A stretch of DNA of 64,000 nucleotides from NCBI GenBank assembly GCA_904066235.2, contig CAJFCV020000001.1, forward strand, positions 3,472,001 to 3,536,000, given 5' to 3'. The stretch comes from Bursaphelenchus xylophilus (Eukaryota > Nematoda > Chromadorea > Rhabditida > Aphelenchoididae). Made by a program: the position numbers and the translations under genes. Shown one piece after another: positions 1 through 11,300 of the stretch. A model generated the notes under the pieces. That model worked only from the letters and a program-made list of their open reading frames with translations. It had not been told where the DNA came from and did no database searches. Position 1 is the stretch's first letter, and each line of letters begins with the position of its first letter.

Positions 1-573
1 ACATGCTGGTAAAAATAATTGAAAAACCGAAATCTACGTTTTTTGGTTCTTTGATCTCGCCTACTGCCACATAACTTTCTGACGTTGTGGTGGCCCTAGT
101 GCATCACAAAATTCAAACTTTGAACCAAAACAACACTGAAATCACTGTTTTCCGTGACTTTTAGTGTCGGCCAGTTTCAAAAACCCCGCAGCGCAATTTT
201 TATATGTTAATCTCGCTTGCTACACAATATTTACCGTCTTTTCGGGGCTTAATCCTTCATCGATCGCGGCGGAAGTCGCTATTAAAAAAATTTGATAAGT
301 TCAAAGCCCGGTTTCAAAAAAAATTCCAACCTTTTAAATATGTCTGCTGAGTTTTGGATGTATTGAGGGCGGGAGATGGGGGGAAAGTTAGATTAAAGGG
401 CCTTTACATCATGCTGATTTAATATTTTTACAGTGTCCTAACAATAAGTGCGGACATTTGCTGCGCTTTTTATTTTCTAATGCAATATTTTTTGAAGAAT
501 CAATACCTGACGACGCGTATTTTACCATGACAAGTTTTGGGATTTTTATGACTGTTTTTTTTTTTGAGTTTTA
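1..573. other. Upstream stretch with no gene recognised
   Basis: AT-rich sequence with no open frame that resembles a protein family. It holds no recognisable RNA gene. It ends at the left terminus of the palindromic element that starts at 574. Confidence 0.5.
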
Positions 574-1128
574 CAAGGAAAGTACTTCTATGGGGTGTGG
601 AGTTACAGGCCGAGATATATACCAAAAAATTCGCAAAAATTTTCTGATTCAGAATATATAAAAATTAGCCGCCTAATTTTGGTCTGATGACATGTTTTTG
701 TCCTCAGAAGTTTTCTCGCGACACCATGCAAGTGCCTTTTTGACCGTGTTTTACCAATAAAAAAATTTTGTTTTGTGCTAAAATAAATTCTGAGGCCTTG
801 ACAAGCCTTAAAATATCAAATTGGATTACAACTACACCTTAGAAGTAGTTCCAATGTAAAAAATGGGTTCTAGCGTGGCAAAACGAATCGAACCCGTTCC
901 CTTCGGATTCCCAATCTAGCGCTCTAACCACTCGGCCGCACCGCTCTCTTCCGAGGGAAGAGACCGAGCACGCTTTTGTTGCCGCAGATTTTTTTCCTCG
1001 ATAAAACTCGTTGATAGACCAAAATTAGGCAGCTAATTTTTATATATTCTGAATCAGAAATTTTTTTGCGAATTTTTTGATATATATCTCGACCTGTAAC
1101 TCCATACCCCATAGAAGTACTTTCCTTG
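574..1128. mobile_element. Palindromic element A (CAAGG ends) with tRNA-like core
   Basis: The ends are inverted copies: CAAGGAAAGTACTTCTATGG at the left and its complement at the right. The arms are about 115 bp each (574-690 and 1016-1128) and nearly identical. Flanks are TTA on the left and TAA on the right, close to the 3-bp TNA duplications seen at two related copies (34156-34747 and 42932-43524). The interior carries a minus-strand tRNA-like segment. No transposase is encoded, so it is non-autonomous. The TNA-type target site and structure suggest a PIF/Harbinger-type MITE, which is inference. Confidence 0.7.
872..946 (-). ncRNA. tRNA-like segment inside element A
   Basis: Read on the minus strand this has an A-box (GGCCGAGTGGTTAG) and a B-box (GGTTCGATTC) at tRNA-like spacing, and resembles a class II (long variable arm) tRNA. 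The putative anticodon loop reads TTGGGAA. The anticodon and acceptor stems do not pair well, so it is probably a tRNA-derived pol III promoter module or pseudo-tRNA and not a working tRNA gene. The same core occurs in the related elements near 34.4 and 43.3 kb. Confidence 0.5.
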
Positions 1129-1145
1129 TAAGATAATTGACCTTT

Positions 1146-1410
1146 CTTTGGTTTTGCACTGTGCATCTGAAATATCGCTGCGACCTAAGCTTTTCTCAAC
1201 TGCGCCGCCGCGATTTTGCTGCACAGTGCAAACTTTTTTGAAGTTTGCACGGTGCGCAAACGGGGAAATTCCACAGTGCGTTGGCGACAAAGGTTCAACA
1301 TGCACTGTGCGAAAGCGAAATGATGTCCAGGCACTTTGTGAAAATGCTAATATACAACTCCTTCCGGAAAGTCGCCGGACTGATTTTTGGCGTATGCACA
1401 GTGCGGAAAA
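1146..1410. repeat. Interspersed repeat with TGCACAGTGCA-type motifs
   Basis: This repeat has many near-palindromic GCACAGTGC or GCACTGTGC motifs. A diverged reverse-complement copy lies at 49555-49745, with related pieces near 24.9-25.3, 48.2, 48.6, 48.9 and 50.3 kb. Open frames here are by-products of the GC-richer repeat and are not genes. Confidence 0.6.
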
Positions 1411-1910
1411 AGACAGGTTGCCAGTGAGAGCCCAAAAAAGGACGGCACAAAGTGAACTTTTGTTTTTGCATGTACCAATTTCAGTCCAGAGGTGCACCTA
1501 TTGACTTTCCGGCAGGGCTAGTATTTACTCTACTACTTACATTGCAAAGTTCCGAAATTTTGCACAGTCCGTTATTCCGAGAGTTTTCGCTCCTGCCGCG
1601 GCGACTCCTCGTTTTTGTACTAGCGACGCACGGCAACCCCGGGAGTCTCCCTCCTCGTTTCGGCACCTCGCACACCCAGTATCGGTTAAATTCACACGAA
1701 ATGTCACAACAGAATTTTTCGTGTGGTTTTTCGATGGAAAAATAAATACTTTTCTCGAAATTATTTTATTGCTTTTGTCAGTTGTGACACTTCGTTTGGA
1801 CGAAACTCAAAAGTGGGCGGGGACATTTTGTCCTATTTCGGTTTGCCGTGCGACGTGCACTTTTCGCGTGCTCACTCCAATTTTCGAGCAGGACTTTATG
1901 GCACGAGTAT
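1411..1910. other. Likely promoter-proximal region of tent-5, nothing specific
   Basis: About 500 bp between a repeat and the MITE that abuts the first coding exon. No core promoter element can be assigned with confidence. Any transcription start of tent-5 from this end must lie here or further upstream. Confidence 0.3.
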
Positions 1911-2061
1911 CAGTCTGTCGGGAAAATAACAAGCAAAATTTCGCACCGAAAATCACATCGCCGCCGAGAAAATGAAGTGTGTCCCGGCAAAATCAAGTCT
2001 ATTTTCACTTCAGCGACGCAATTGGCGCAGCGTTTTTGCTCATTATTTTCCCGACGGATTG
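1911..2061. mobile_element. CAGTCTGTCGGG MITE, copy 1 (upstream of tent-5)
   Basis: A 151-bp palindromic MITE with terminal inverted repeats CAGTCTGTCGGGAAAATAA and the near-complement TTATTTTCCCGACGGATTG. It has a characteristic inner CGCCGAGAAAATGAA segment. It ends about 95 bp before the tent-5 start codon, so it sits in the 5' UTR, a 5' intron or the promoter. Full-length relatives are at 7557, 13830, 48057 and 52059. Confidence 0.8.
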
Positions 2062-2100
2062 TTAATTATGTATATCACAACTTTTTTGAATTTAATTATG

Positions 2101-2110
2101 CTTTTTTCAG
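2101..2110 (+). promoter_or_regulatory. Splice acceptor before the tent-5 start codon
   Basis: CTTTTTTCAG matches the nematode acceptor consensus and lies 46 nt upstream of the ATG at 2157. It is either a trans-splicing site for a spliced leader or the acceptor of a 5' UTR intron. The sequence alone cannot separate the two. Confidence 0.6.
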
Positions 2111-2156
2111 TCATAACCAACCTTCTTCTCGATCTCACCTCCCTCTTCGAGTTGCA

Positions 2157-2396
2157 ATGTCCATTTCCGAGACTGCCATGAGTGTAGAGTCCTTAGATTC
2201 GTCCGGTCGCAATAGCCCCGATTCCGGGATGGGGCGCAGCTTAGACGAACAGCTTCTTGACGACTTGTCGTCGCTGGATTTGGCGCAGAATTTGAATGAA
2301 AATGAGATTGGCGAAGAGACGGAAGGTATTGCCGAGAACAAGAAATTGACCAAGGGGTATCGACGAAGACAGCGGAGAAATCGCGCCAAGCAAAGA
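2157..2396 (+). CDS. tent-5: tent-5 exon 1
   Basis: Eighty codons from ATG 2157, ending in phase 0 at a GTAAGT donor (2397-2402). The encoded segment is Ser/Asp/Glu-rich and ends in a basic [14 protein letters not shown] stretch. There is no family homology at this end, so the start rests on reading frame, the acceptor at 2110 and clean splicing into exon 2. Confidence 0.8.
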
Positions 2397-5300
2397 GTAA
2401 GTTGGGATGTCCTGTAAGTGTAGGTTGGTTACTGTAACAAGAGTTTTGAGAAGGGTTGAAATTTTGGTTACTGTAACAGGAATTTTTGAAATGATTGAAA
2501 TTTGGGTTATTGTAGCACAAATTTCGAAATTTGGGTTACTGTAACAATAGTTTCTGAAATGGTTAAACTTTGGGTCACTGTAACAAAAATTTCATTATTT
2601 GGGTTACTGTAACAAAAATTTCAGTATATGGGTTACTGTAACAAGAATTTTTGAAAGGGTTGAGGTTTTGGTTACTGTAACAGAAATATCGAAATTTGGG
2701 TTACTGTAACAAGAGTTTCTGAAATGGTTAAACTTTGGGTTACTGTAACAAAAATTTCGATATTTGGATTACTGTAACATGAATTTTTTAAAATGCTAAA
2801 ATCTTCGGTTACTGTAACAAGAGTTTGTGCAGAATTTGAAATTTGGGTTACTGTAACAAGAATTTTTGAAAGCGAAAAAAAAATTTGGCTACTGTACCAA
2901 AAATTTGACAGTTTGGGTTAGCGTAATAAAAAAAATTTCAATTCTCAAAGTTTCGGTTACTGTAACAAGTTTTCATTGAAATCTCGAACAGCTTTATTCG
3001 GTTTGTAATTTTCTTTTTTTTTGGCAAAATAAACACCAATTGCTTTTGCTTATTACTAATACATTTTGGGTAAGTTCTGGGTGGCAAAATGAGTATGGTT
3101 CAGAGAGGAGTGGAAATACGTGCAACTGCATTTAAAAGCACCTGAGAACAAATTGGAACTGAGATTGGACTCTTAGCAGGTGAGTAATGTTCTGAATTTT
3201 TAAATTATCTAAAATTTTATACATGTAATATTGCCTATAACTACTTCCTGGAACCGTTTTCGTTATTAAAATAAAATCTCATTTCCTTGTGGTCACTCTG
3301 GGCCGTTTTTTTCATTATGCCCAAAGTTTGCCATAATATTTTCGGTCTTTATTAGTTTTCTCCGGGTTGTAAACAGCCTCAGGGCAAATTGAGTGGACTA
3401 TAGTGGGCAAACATTGAAATGGCACTGTTTTTTGGGCCGAAAGGCCATATCGTCATGGAGTTTTAGTGGAGAAAAGTGAAATTTTTGAAAATGTCATCAT
3501 GACGTTTTTTTTGGAAATTTCGGGAAAGTGCCTGGCAATGTTGTTTTAATGAATATAAACTACATTTTTTATATTCAAAGTATGCCAAATTCATCTTTTT
3601 CCTTTCATTTCCAACAAAAAATCAAAATTTTTTATCTCTCTTTTTTGCTCAAAACTTGCTCCAAACACTGTCGACTTCGTGAATAAATTTATTGCTCTCC
3701 ATAGTTTCTATGGCAGTTCCGATCTCCGCATGAATAATATTTTTTGCTCGTTTTCTGATGCAATCTCAAATGCGGGGTCTTTGGAGAATCATATGCAGTG
3801 AAGAACGGGAATGATTTATGGTTGACTAAGAGGGGATAATTGGAACGTTCAAGAATTTATTTTTCTTTAATTTTTTTGGTTCTTGAAACAGAATGCCAAA
3901 ATGGGCGGTACTCAAATTTGTTAAATTAATTGTAATGCAATTTAAAAAAGTGTATTACACCAATTTTCACTTCAAGATGAACTTATTTTAGCTCTTTTCT
4001 GCGCTTTTTGGCCCTTGCAACAGAATGCCAAGACCTCGGAAGTTTAAGATTCTGAACTTTGGCGCTGTAAAAGTCTAACCTTTCTCTTTAAATAGTAATG
4101 TCTTGCCACACCCTCTAGTTTGTAAGTAATTTTGGACGTTTTTTGGCCCTTGAAACAGAATGCCAAAATTGGCGGGAATTCAAATTCTTTGAACTGTAGA
4201 TTTCTAAATATCACATTGGTTCTCTAAATTAATTTATAAGCAAAAATTCCAATTTCTGCACAATTTTAGAAATTTTTGGTCCCTGCAACAGAATGCCAAA
4301 ACCGGCGCAAAAGCAAATTTTCCGAACTGCAACTGTTCAAAAAAACGCGACTATTGATCCCTAAAGTAATATGTGTGCAAAAATTCGAATCTCTCTAGAA
4401 TTTCGGGTTTTTTGACACTTGCAACAGAATGCCAAAACTCGCGGAAAGTTAAATTTTCAAAAAAATTGTTTCTCGAGAAACCCGGAAATCACCTGCATTT
4501 TTCAAAAACTAGTTTCACCGTCTTCTTCATTCCATTCTTTTACTGTTATTGGTATTGATATTGATATTCATTACTCTTTTTTTGTATTGCGTAATATTCA
4601 TTTGCGGAATTCCCGTTTTACCCGATTAATTATGGGGGAAGACGGGTATGATTACAAGTGTCTGTCATATGTTTCAGGAAGAGACGGAGAGACGTTGTAA
4701 ACCGTTTTGAAAGGTTTCGGAATGTTATACTTGTATTGCGTAAGGGTGATATTATTGTTTACTTCATGGTTTAAACTGAAATTTATAGCAAAAAACATAA
4801 TGGCATTACATTTTTAAGGGCAAAATTTCATTTTTTGGGCAGAAATTTTTTCTGAAAATTTCGATTTTTTTGGAAATGTGATACTTTTTGATACTTTTGA
4901 TTTTTTTCGTAGAATTTTGATTATTTATTGGGGATTTGGGCGTTTTTTTGAGCATGTTGAAACTTTTGGCCAAGTTTGAGCTTCTCTGGAAAACTGGATA
5001 CTTTTTGATACTTTTTTCTTAAAGTTTTTCCGTTTTCGAAATTTTTGATATTTTGAAATGTTTTAATTATTTTTATCTCGATCACAGTCACAAAGTGAAT
5101 ATGTAATTGAAATTCGACAAACGATTTATAGAAATTTTGGTGAGTTACCGAGTTTGGCGAAAAAACGGTGAGAAAGGTTAGTCTGTAATTTCTATTTTGT
5201 GTTGATCTTCAATTTATAATACATAAGAAATATCTCAGAAAGTTTTTATTGTTAGTTTAGTCCAAACTTTGGAAGCTTCCTGAGACTGGATATTTCCAAT

Positions 5301-8300
5301 TTTTTAGAAAAAAATATCAACGTTTTTTCAAAGTTTTAGGCCTTTTTTAATCTGTAGGTTACACATTTTTTCCAAAAAATGATTCTTTTTCTCATAATCC
5401 GCAACGATCCGGCCAAAGAAATATGTTTTTCTCTGACCGTTTCTCTTCATTCCCCATGCTCTCTCGTCCACAAAGATTGTTGTATATCTTGACTCTCTGC
5501 GCAAAGCATAAGCTAAAATTTTCACCAATTAATTTGTAATACTTATAGAGTATACATTCAAAATTTGAGGTCAATCCGACTGTTGAATTTTGAGAAATTT
5601 CAATTTTTCTCATTTTGGTGTATAAAAAAAATATATTTTGTGTTTTCCAAAAAATTACCTTCAAATCGCAGATTTTAATCTTACAAAAACCGATTTGTTT
5701 TCTCCTAAATTTTAATTCTTTTTTATTTCCATCATTCCAAGTGCGTAATACCCCTCAATTGTCTTGTTTATTTTAGGATTTCCCCCCGGTTTTCATTGTT
5801 TTTTTCTAATTATTTGCAAACTTCTGTGCAAACAGACAACGGAAACAGCACTTTCGCTGAGCCTCTGAACTCTTATTATTATCGCTTTTGTCACTTCAAC
5901 TGTCTGAGGGAGGGTTTCGAACGTTTTTGGGCCGATTGTTTGATTGAAATGAGGGCATGGAGAAGATCGAGAAACCAAATTAATTTTTGAGTGTAATAAC
6001 AGTTTTAAATGGAATAAAAATCACTGGAGGATACTGTATTTTATATTAACAACGTTTTTTAAAAAGTTTTGGGGATTTTGAGAATTTAAATTTTGAATCT
6101 CCCGCCAAATTTGGCATTATGTTTCTTAATGCAAAAAAAAAAAGATTGTAATGTAGAGACGAGGTAAAATACGAGACCAGGAGTACAGCCATAGATTTTG
6201 ACGGTTTTTATAATTCAAATTTTGAATTTCCCGCCAAATTTGGCATTATGTTTTATGAGTGCCACATTTTTTTTATTGATGGGACATGGCTAAAACAATT
6301 AAAAATACGCCTTATATGAATAATAATTATATTTTTCATGCAAAATTTACAGATTTTTTGATATAAAAATGACAAAGATACAAAAAATTCAATAATTTTT
6401 GCAATTTTTTGGTCAAAAATTATTTTTAATGCCTTTACCTTGATTTTTAGTTTATTACTGTGCTCTTTCAGCTATCTTATTATTGATTCTATTCTGGTCT
6501 TTAATTTTCTTCCGTCTATTTGTCCCAAAAATAGTAAGAAAATCCTATAAAAGGCCTCCCTATAAACCATCACGTTGTGGCAGTTTTCCGTTTGCCCCGC
6601 CAAAACAAAGCCATTTTTTACTACGATATTTACTCGTTACTATTCCTAAATGAGTGGGAGATATTTTATCCACCGCTTTAACCCTAAAGGGCTTCCGTTT
6701 TCTCGCGCAATTACGGTTTTCTTTTTGTCTTCTTTGGGGACGGATAATTGCATAAATTAGCTGAGAGGGTCGTAGGAATGTCCTCTAATTTAAGGGGGTC
6801 GTCTAGACGTAATTTTTCTTTTTTTTTTGTGTGACAGAATTTTTTTACCAGTCGATTTTTTTTTGATTTTTTTGTGGAAAAATAAATTTTTTTTGGAAAT
6901 ATCGGAATTTTTTTGGGAAATAGAAAATTTACAGTCTATTTTTTTTTTGATTTTTTGTGGGAAAAATTTAAAAAAATTTTTGAAAATTTCGGGATTTTTT
7001 TGAAAATTTAAAAAAATTAGGAAATTTTATATATTTTATGATGGAAAAAAAAGAAAAAAATATTTTTTTTCCTCGAAGATAAAAAAATTATTCCAAAAAA
7101 TCTCGATTTTTTTGGTAATCAAAAGTAAATAGTCTCTAAAAATCCTAAAAAAATTGATTCACTATCTTCGCCCTATTTCAATTATGTTTTTCATTTTTTC
7201 AAAAAAATTTTTTTAATTCCATAAAAAAAATAATTTTTTTCTTGTCTAATGGCCACTACGTAGTAGAAAAACTTTTCTCTTGACATTCCCAAATAATATT
7301 TCTTCGTTTTTTTCGATCCCATCCGACTCCAAACCTTGAGGGCGTTTGAATCATTTTTCTCTTTGGACCCAGACAGGTTCGTAAAAAACTTTTTTTTTTT
7401 ATTGATGGCCAAGGGGTTTTATGGCAGTGGCCGTCGTAATATCGGGATGTGTCATCCGAGCTTTGATTTTTTTGGATGCTTTTTCGAGTCTTTAGGATTA
7501 GAAAAATTGATTTTTTTAAAAAGGTTGTTCTTTTTCAATTTTTTTGCTGCAAATATGAGTCTGTCGGGAAAATAATGACACTCTGTGGCATCGAAATTGC
7601 CACAGAGTACTCATTATTTCGACGCCGAGAAAATGAATGTGTCGCGGCAAAATCAAACTGCTCTTTTTGGCCAGCGACATTGTACTCATTATTTTCCCGA
7701 CAGACTGATATACTATCTTTGCACACTTTTTTGAAGTTTGACGCAAAAATAAACGAAAAGAAATTTGAATTTGAAGAAAAGGAAACGAGATTTTAAACCC
7801 GCGCTTTGCAGAAAAACTGATCTTTAGGCCAAAACAAAAATTCCACACCAATCAAAGGGTTTTTCCAAAAAAAAATTATAAAAAATATAATTTTTGGAAC
7901 AGTTGTAGGCGTTCGCTGTCCCAAGAGAAAAGGCCTCCCACTCAGAGCCACTCTTCCAAAATTATATTGGACCTTCAAACATTTGTTTTCGGATCAAGCG
8001 AAGGAACAATTTTAGTTTGAATTGGCCTAAAGCTTTCGGATTTTTTGGGATTTTACAATTTTTAATTAGATTTGTATGGGTGAAATAGGCGTATTTTAGA
8101 ATCGAATTTTTTCTTTCATATCGAAATTTTTTCAAAAAATTTAATTTCCATTTCATAAATCGAGATTTTTTGGAATAAAAAATGTCATCATGACGAATTT
8201 TTTAGAAATTTTTTCAGAATTAAGAAATAAAAGTTTATGCAGTAGCCTGATAAAGTTTAGATTACCTTTTCAAAAATTAATCATGTCATGATGACATATT

Positions 8301-11300
8301 TTTAAGAGTTTTTTAAATCGCAATTTTCCCATATTTTTCTCATATTTTCCGTTTTTTCTTTGTTTGTCGCGAAATTTATGCCCTCAAAAAAAAAAAAAAA
8401 AAACAATATTGACGCCTTCTTGCACCCATGAGGAAGTCCAAACCAGTTGCGCAACCAAGTTTGGGGAGTTTAAAGTAAAGATTTAGAGGAGTTTTTTGCT
8501 ACTATTTATGAGGTTTACGGTAGTTTTAAACCAGTAATATACGAGTTTGGGAGAAAGTTATAGGTCAATAAAAGTTTGCGGAATTTTTACTACGACTTTT
8601 TTGAGATCAAAGATCACTTTTGGAGATTTTTAAAAATTTTTGATAAGTTCAAAAAAATCGGTCACGATGAAGGATTTTTTGGAAATCTCAAAAATCGGTC
8701 TTGTTGACTTTCTAAGTATTTTTTTTTATTTTTTGACGCGAAATTTCGATTTTTTTGTCAATGAAAAACAAAAAATTTCAAAATTTTTTCCTCCGAACGT
8801 CGCTTGTTTTTCAAAATCAATTTACCCTCCCAAAAAACGAGGGATTTTGTTTTCCTCAACGCCGAAGCACTTTATCAACCTCGTCTCTGTTCATCTTCCT
8901 TCCTTCGATCTTCTCCAACAAAGTCAAACAAACGGGTTTCGCTTCTGCGTGCCCTCGGGGAAAGTTGTAAACGTCGTTGATGAGGGCATGTTCGAATCAT
9001 TTCGGAGTAAACGATTGCTCGATCAGTCCATTTACGGAGTGATAAAGGGCGCGGAAAAGATGTGATGATCACTTTTCGGAGGTTGGGTTACTGTAACATG
9101 GATTTTTAAATTAAAAGTTGGGATACTGTAACATGGATTTTGAATTTTTTTGGAAATAAAAATAGCTTTGAATTGTCTAAACTTTACCTTTTGTAATGAT
9201 AAAGCCTTCTAGATTCTACAGTATTCACAAAAAATTCCAAAAAATCCGTCATCATGACATAATTTAAAATTTTTTTCTTTATGTTTTTTTGCTGTTATAC
9301 ACCATTTTACGTTGTTTTCTTTACTTTTAGACTTTTTTCTAGCCTCTTGAATAGTTTTTTTGGCCATTTCCGACATTAATTTATATTACACTTGACACTT
9401 GGATAATTTTTTCCTCTAAAACAGTGTTTTTTGATATTTTTTAGCGACAAACTGATAGTAAATTCTTTAGACGACCTCCTTTTCCTTGAAATTATTACTT
9501 TTTCCATGTTTTCCCAAACTTTTGACCTCCCCGCCACGGCACTCTCAAGTATAACAACATTCTCGTTTTGCTGAAAAGAATCCCAAATTACATTGGATTG
9601 ATGGACACGTTCCCGCGCACCGCAGCCGCCTCATCCATTATTCAAGCGGTTCGCCGGTGTTTACACTCAATTTTAATCTCAATATTGCACTTGGTGCAAT
9701 GTTATTAATTTAGGCCGAGATTAATATTCAAAATTCGGAGAGATTAGATAAGATTACGTGCGTAGCTCTCAGATGAATGCACAAAGAGTTAGGTAGGCTT
9801 AAAAAATGTTATTTTTGGAGGTAAAATTGGGAAATTTCACCTTGTTTTGGGTAAAAGGTACCTAAAATTTGGTAAATTGGTATGTTTTGACGAAGCTATC
9901 AATTTTTTTGAATGGAAATCGTTTGATTCTGTGGTAAAATGCATGATCGTCACAAAATTTTGCAATTTACGGGGTGTTTTAAGACCAAATTTTGCAACTT
10001 CCCCTAGTTTTAGGTATCTGATTTATTATGAGATTTTTTGCCTCATAAACAGCTAAAATCTTAGATTTTTGGATCGCAACTAACTATAATATGGCCTACC
10101 AAGCTTATAACGTTACAAAATTTGGAAAAGACTTTATTTTAGGACCAAATTTTAAAGATTTTACCTTATTTTAGGTATCAAGTCCAATCTTTTTTATTTT
10201 TTTGCCCAGAAACCTCCCTAAATCGTCAAATTTAAACCCAGAAGTCTCCGATATAATCTATTGCATTGTTTTACTGCCCTTCGCTTAATTGTAATCCATG
10301 TTAGCCGACTCCTTATCCATCATTTCCCTCAATTTCCTTCACTTCCAGTGCAATTTGATATAGCCAGTCTCGAAGGAAACGGAGGAGGGGAAATGCGTTT
10401 TCATGGGCTTTTGAACATAATCATATAGGACTTTAGCTGTGTTTACTTGTGGTTCGCGGAAACCCCGGCCGTGGTCTAGGATAATATAAAAATTTGGTCG
10501 CAGAGAGCAAGGAATGCCCAGGAATGTACTCTAACAACAAAAATATGATTCTTTGTGCTGTCTGAGAGGCAGAAATTGCGTCTAATGGAAAGTAGTAGTG
10601 AGAAACCGGCAAAAAATGCGTCAAATAAGGCCTGGATTGATGAAAATTTTATTTTTATGAACTTTTGGCTTGGAATTTGACTGGAAATGATTTCAGGATA
10701 CACTCTAGAGTCTTAATTTGCTATATATAAGCTATAAAAGACCCCATAATAACTTGTTTTTTGGAAAAAACTTAGAAACCTCTAAAATAAGGTCTGAATC
10801 AGCAAAATTTTCAAATTTTATGCAAATTTACGGCGTAAAGATGATCGGTAACGCATTTACTAAATATTTATGGTATGTACTACTAATGTATCATTAGTTA
10901 GGTCTATTATGATCATCTGTTTTACATAATTTTTGTAAAATCATCATCAATCTTTGCTAGTTTGCAGGTATTTATACTTTGAGCTTTGTAAAGTTTGTCA
11001 AAACCGCATTGCCCTTCCAAAATAGATTTTGAAAGTCCTCAGAAGTTATCTTGTAGTGCTCTTGACTTGCATCGCAATAGTGTTTGGATTGCGTTTTATG
11101 TCGTTCATCTCTTTTCTGGGGCAGCTGTTCCTTCTTTTTTATTTCATTAAGGCATTTCGAGGGTCCATGGGGCTCTGTTTTTTTGGGACGGAAACACAAA
11201 TCTTGGCCTGATCTCAGACTTCCCTTTCGGAAGTAATTAAGGTTGAGAGGTGGGGGTATGGCTGAGAATAGACGGTTAGGGGGAAATGGAACCGGAGCGG

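Noticed and set aside
1148..1504. Open frame of 118 codons
   Set aside because: It lies in a GC-richer interspersed repeat with a reverse copy at 49.6 kb, and opposite-strand frames are equally long. No domain is visible.
2427..2972. CRISPR-like array of short repeats and spacers
   Set aside because: Units drift in sequence, and the spacers are related to each other. It is a minisatellite in a nuclear eukaryotic intron.
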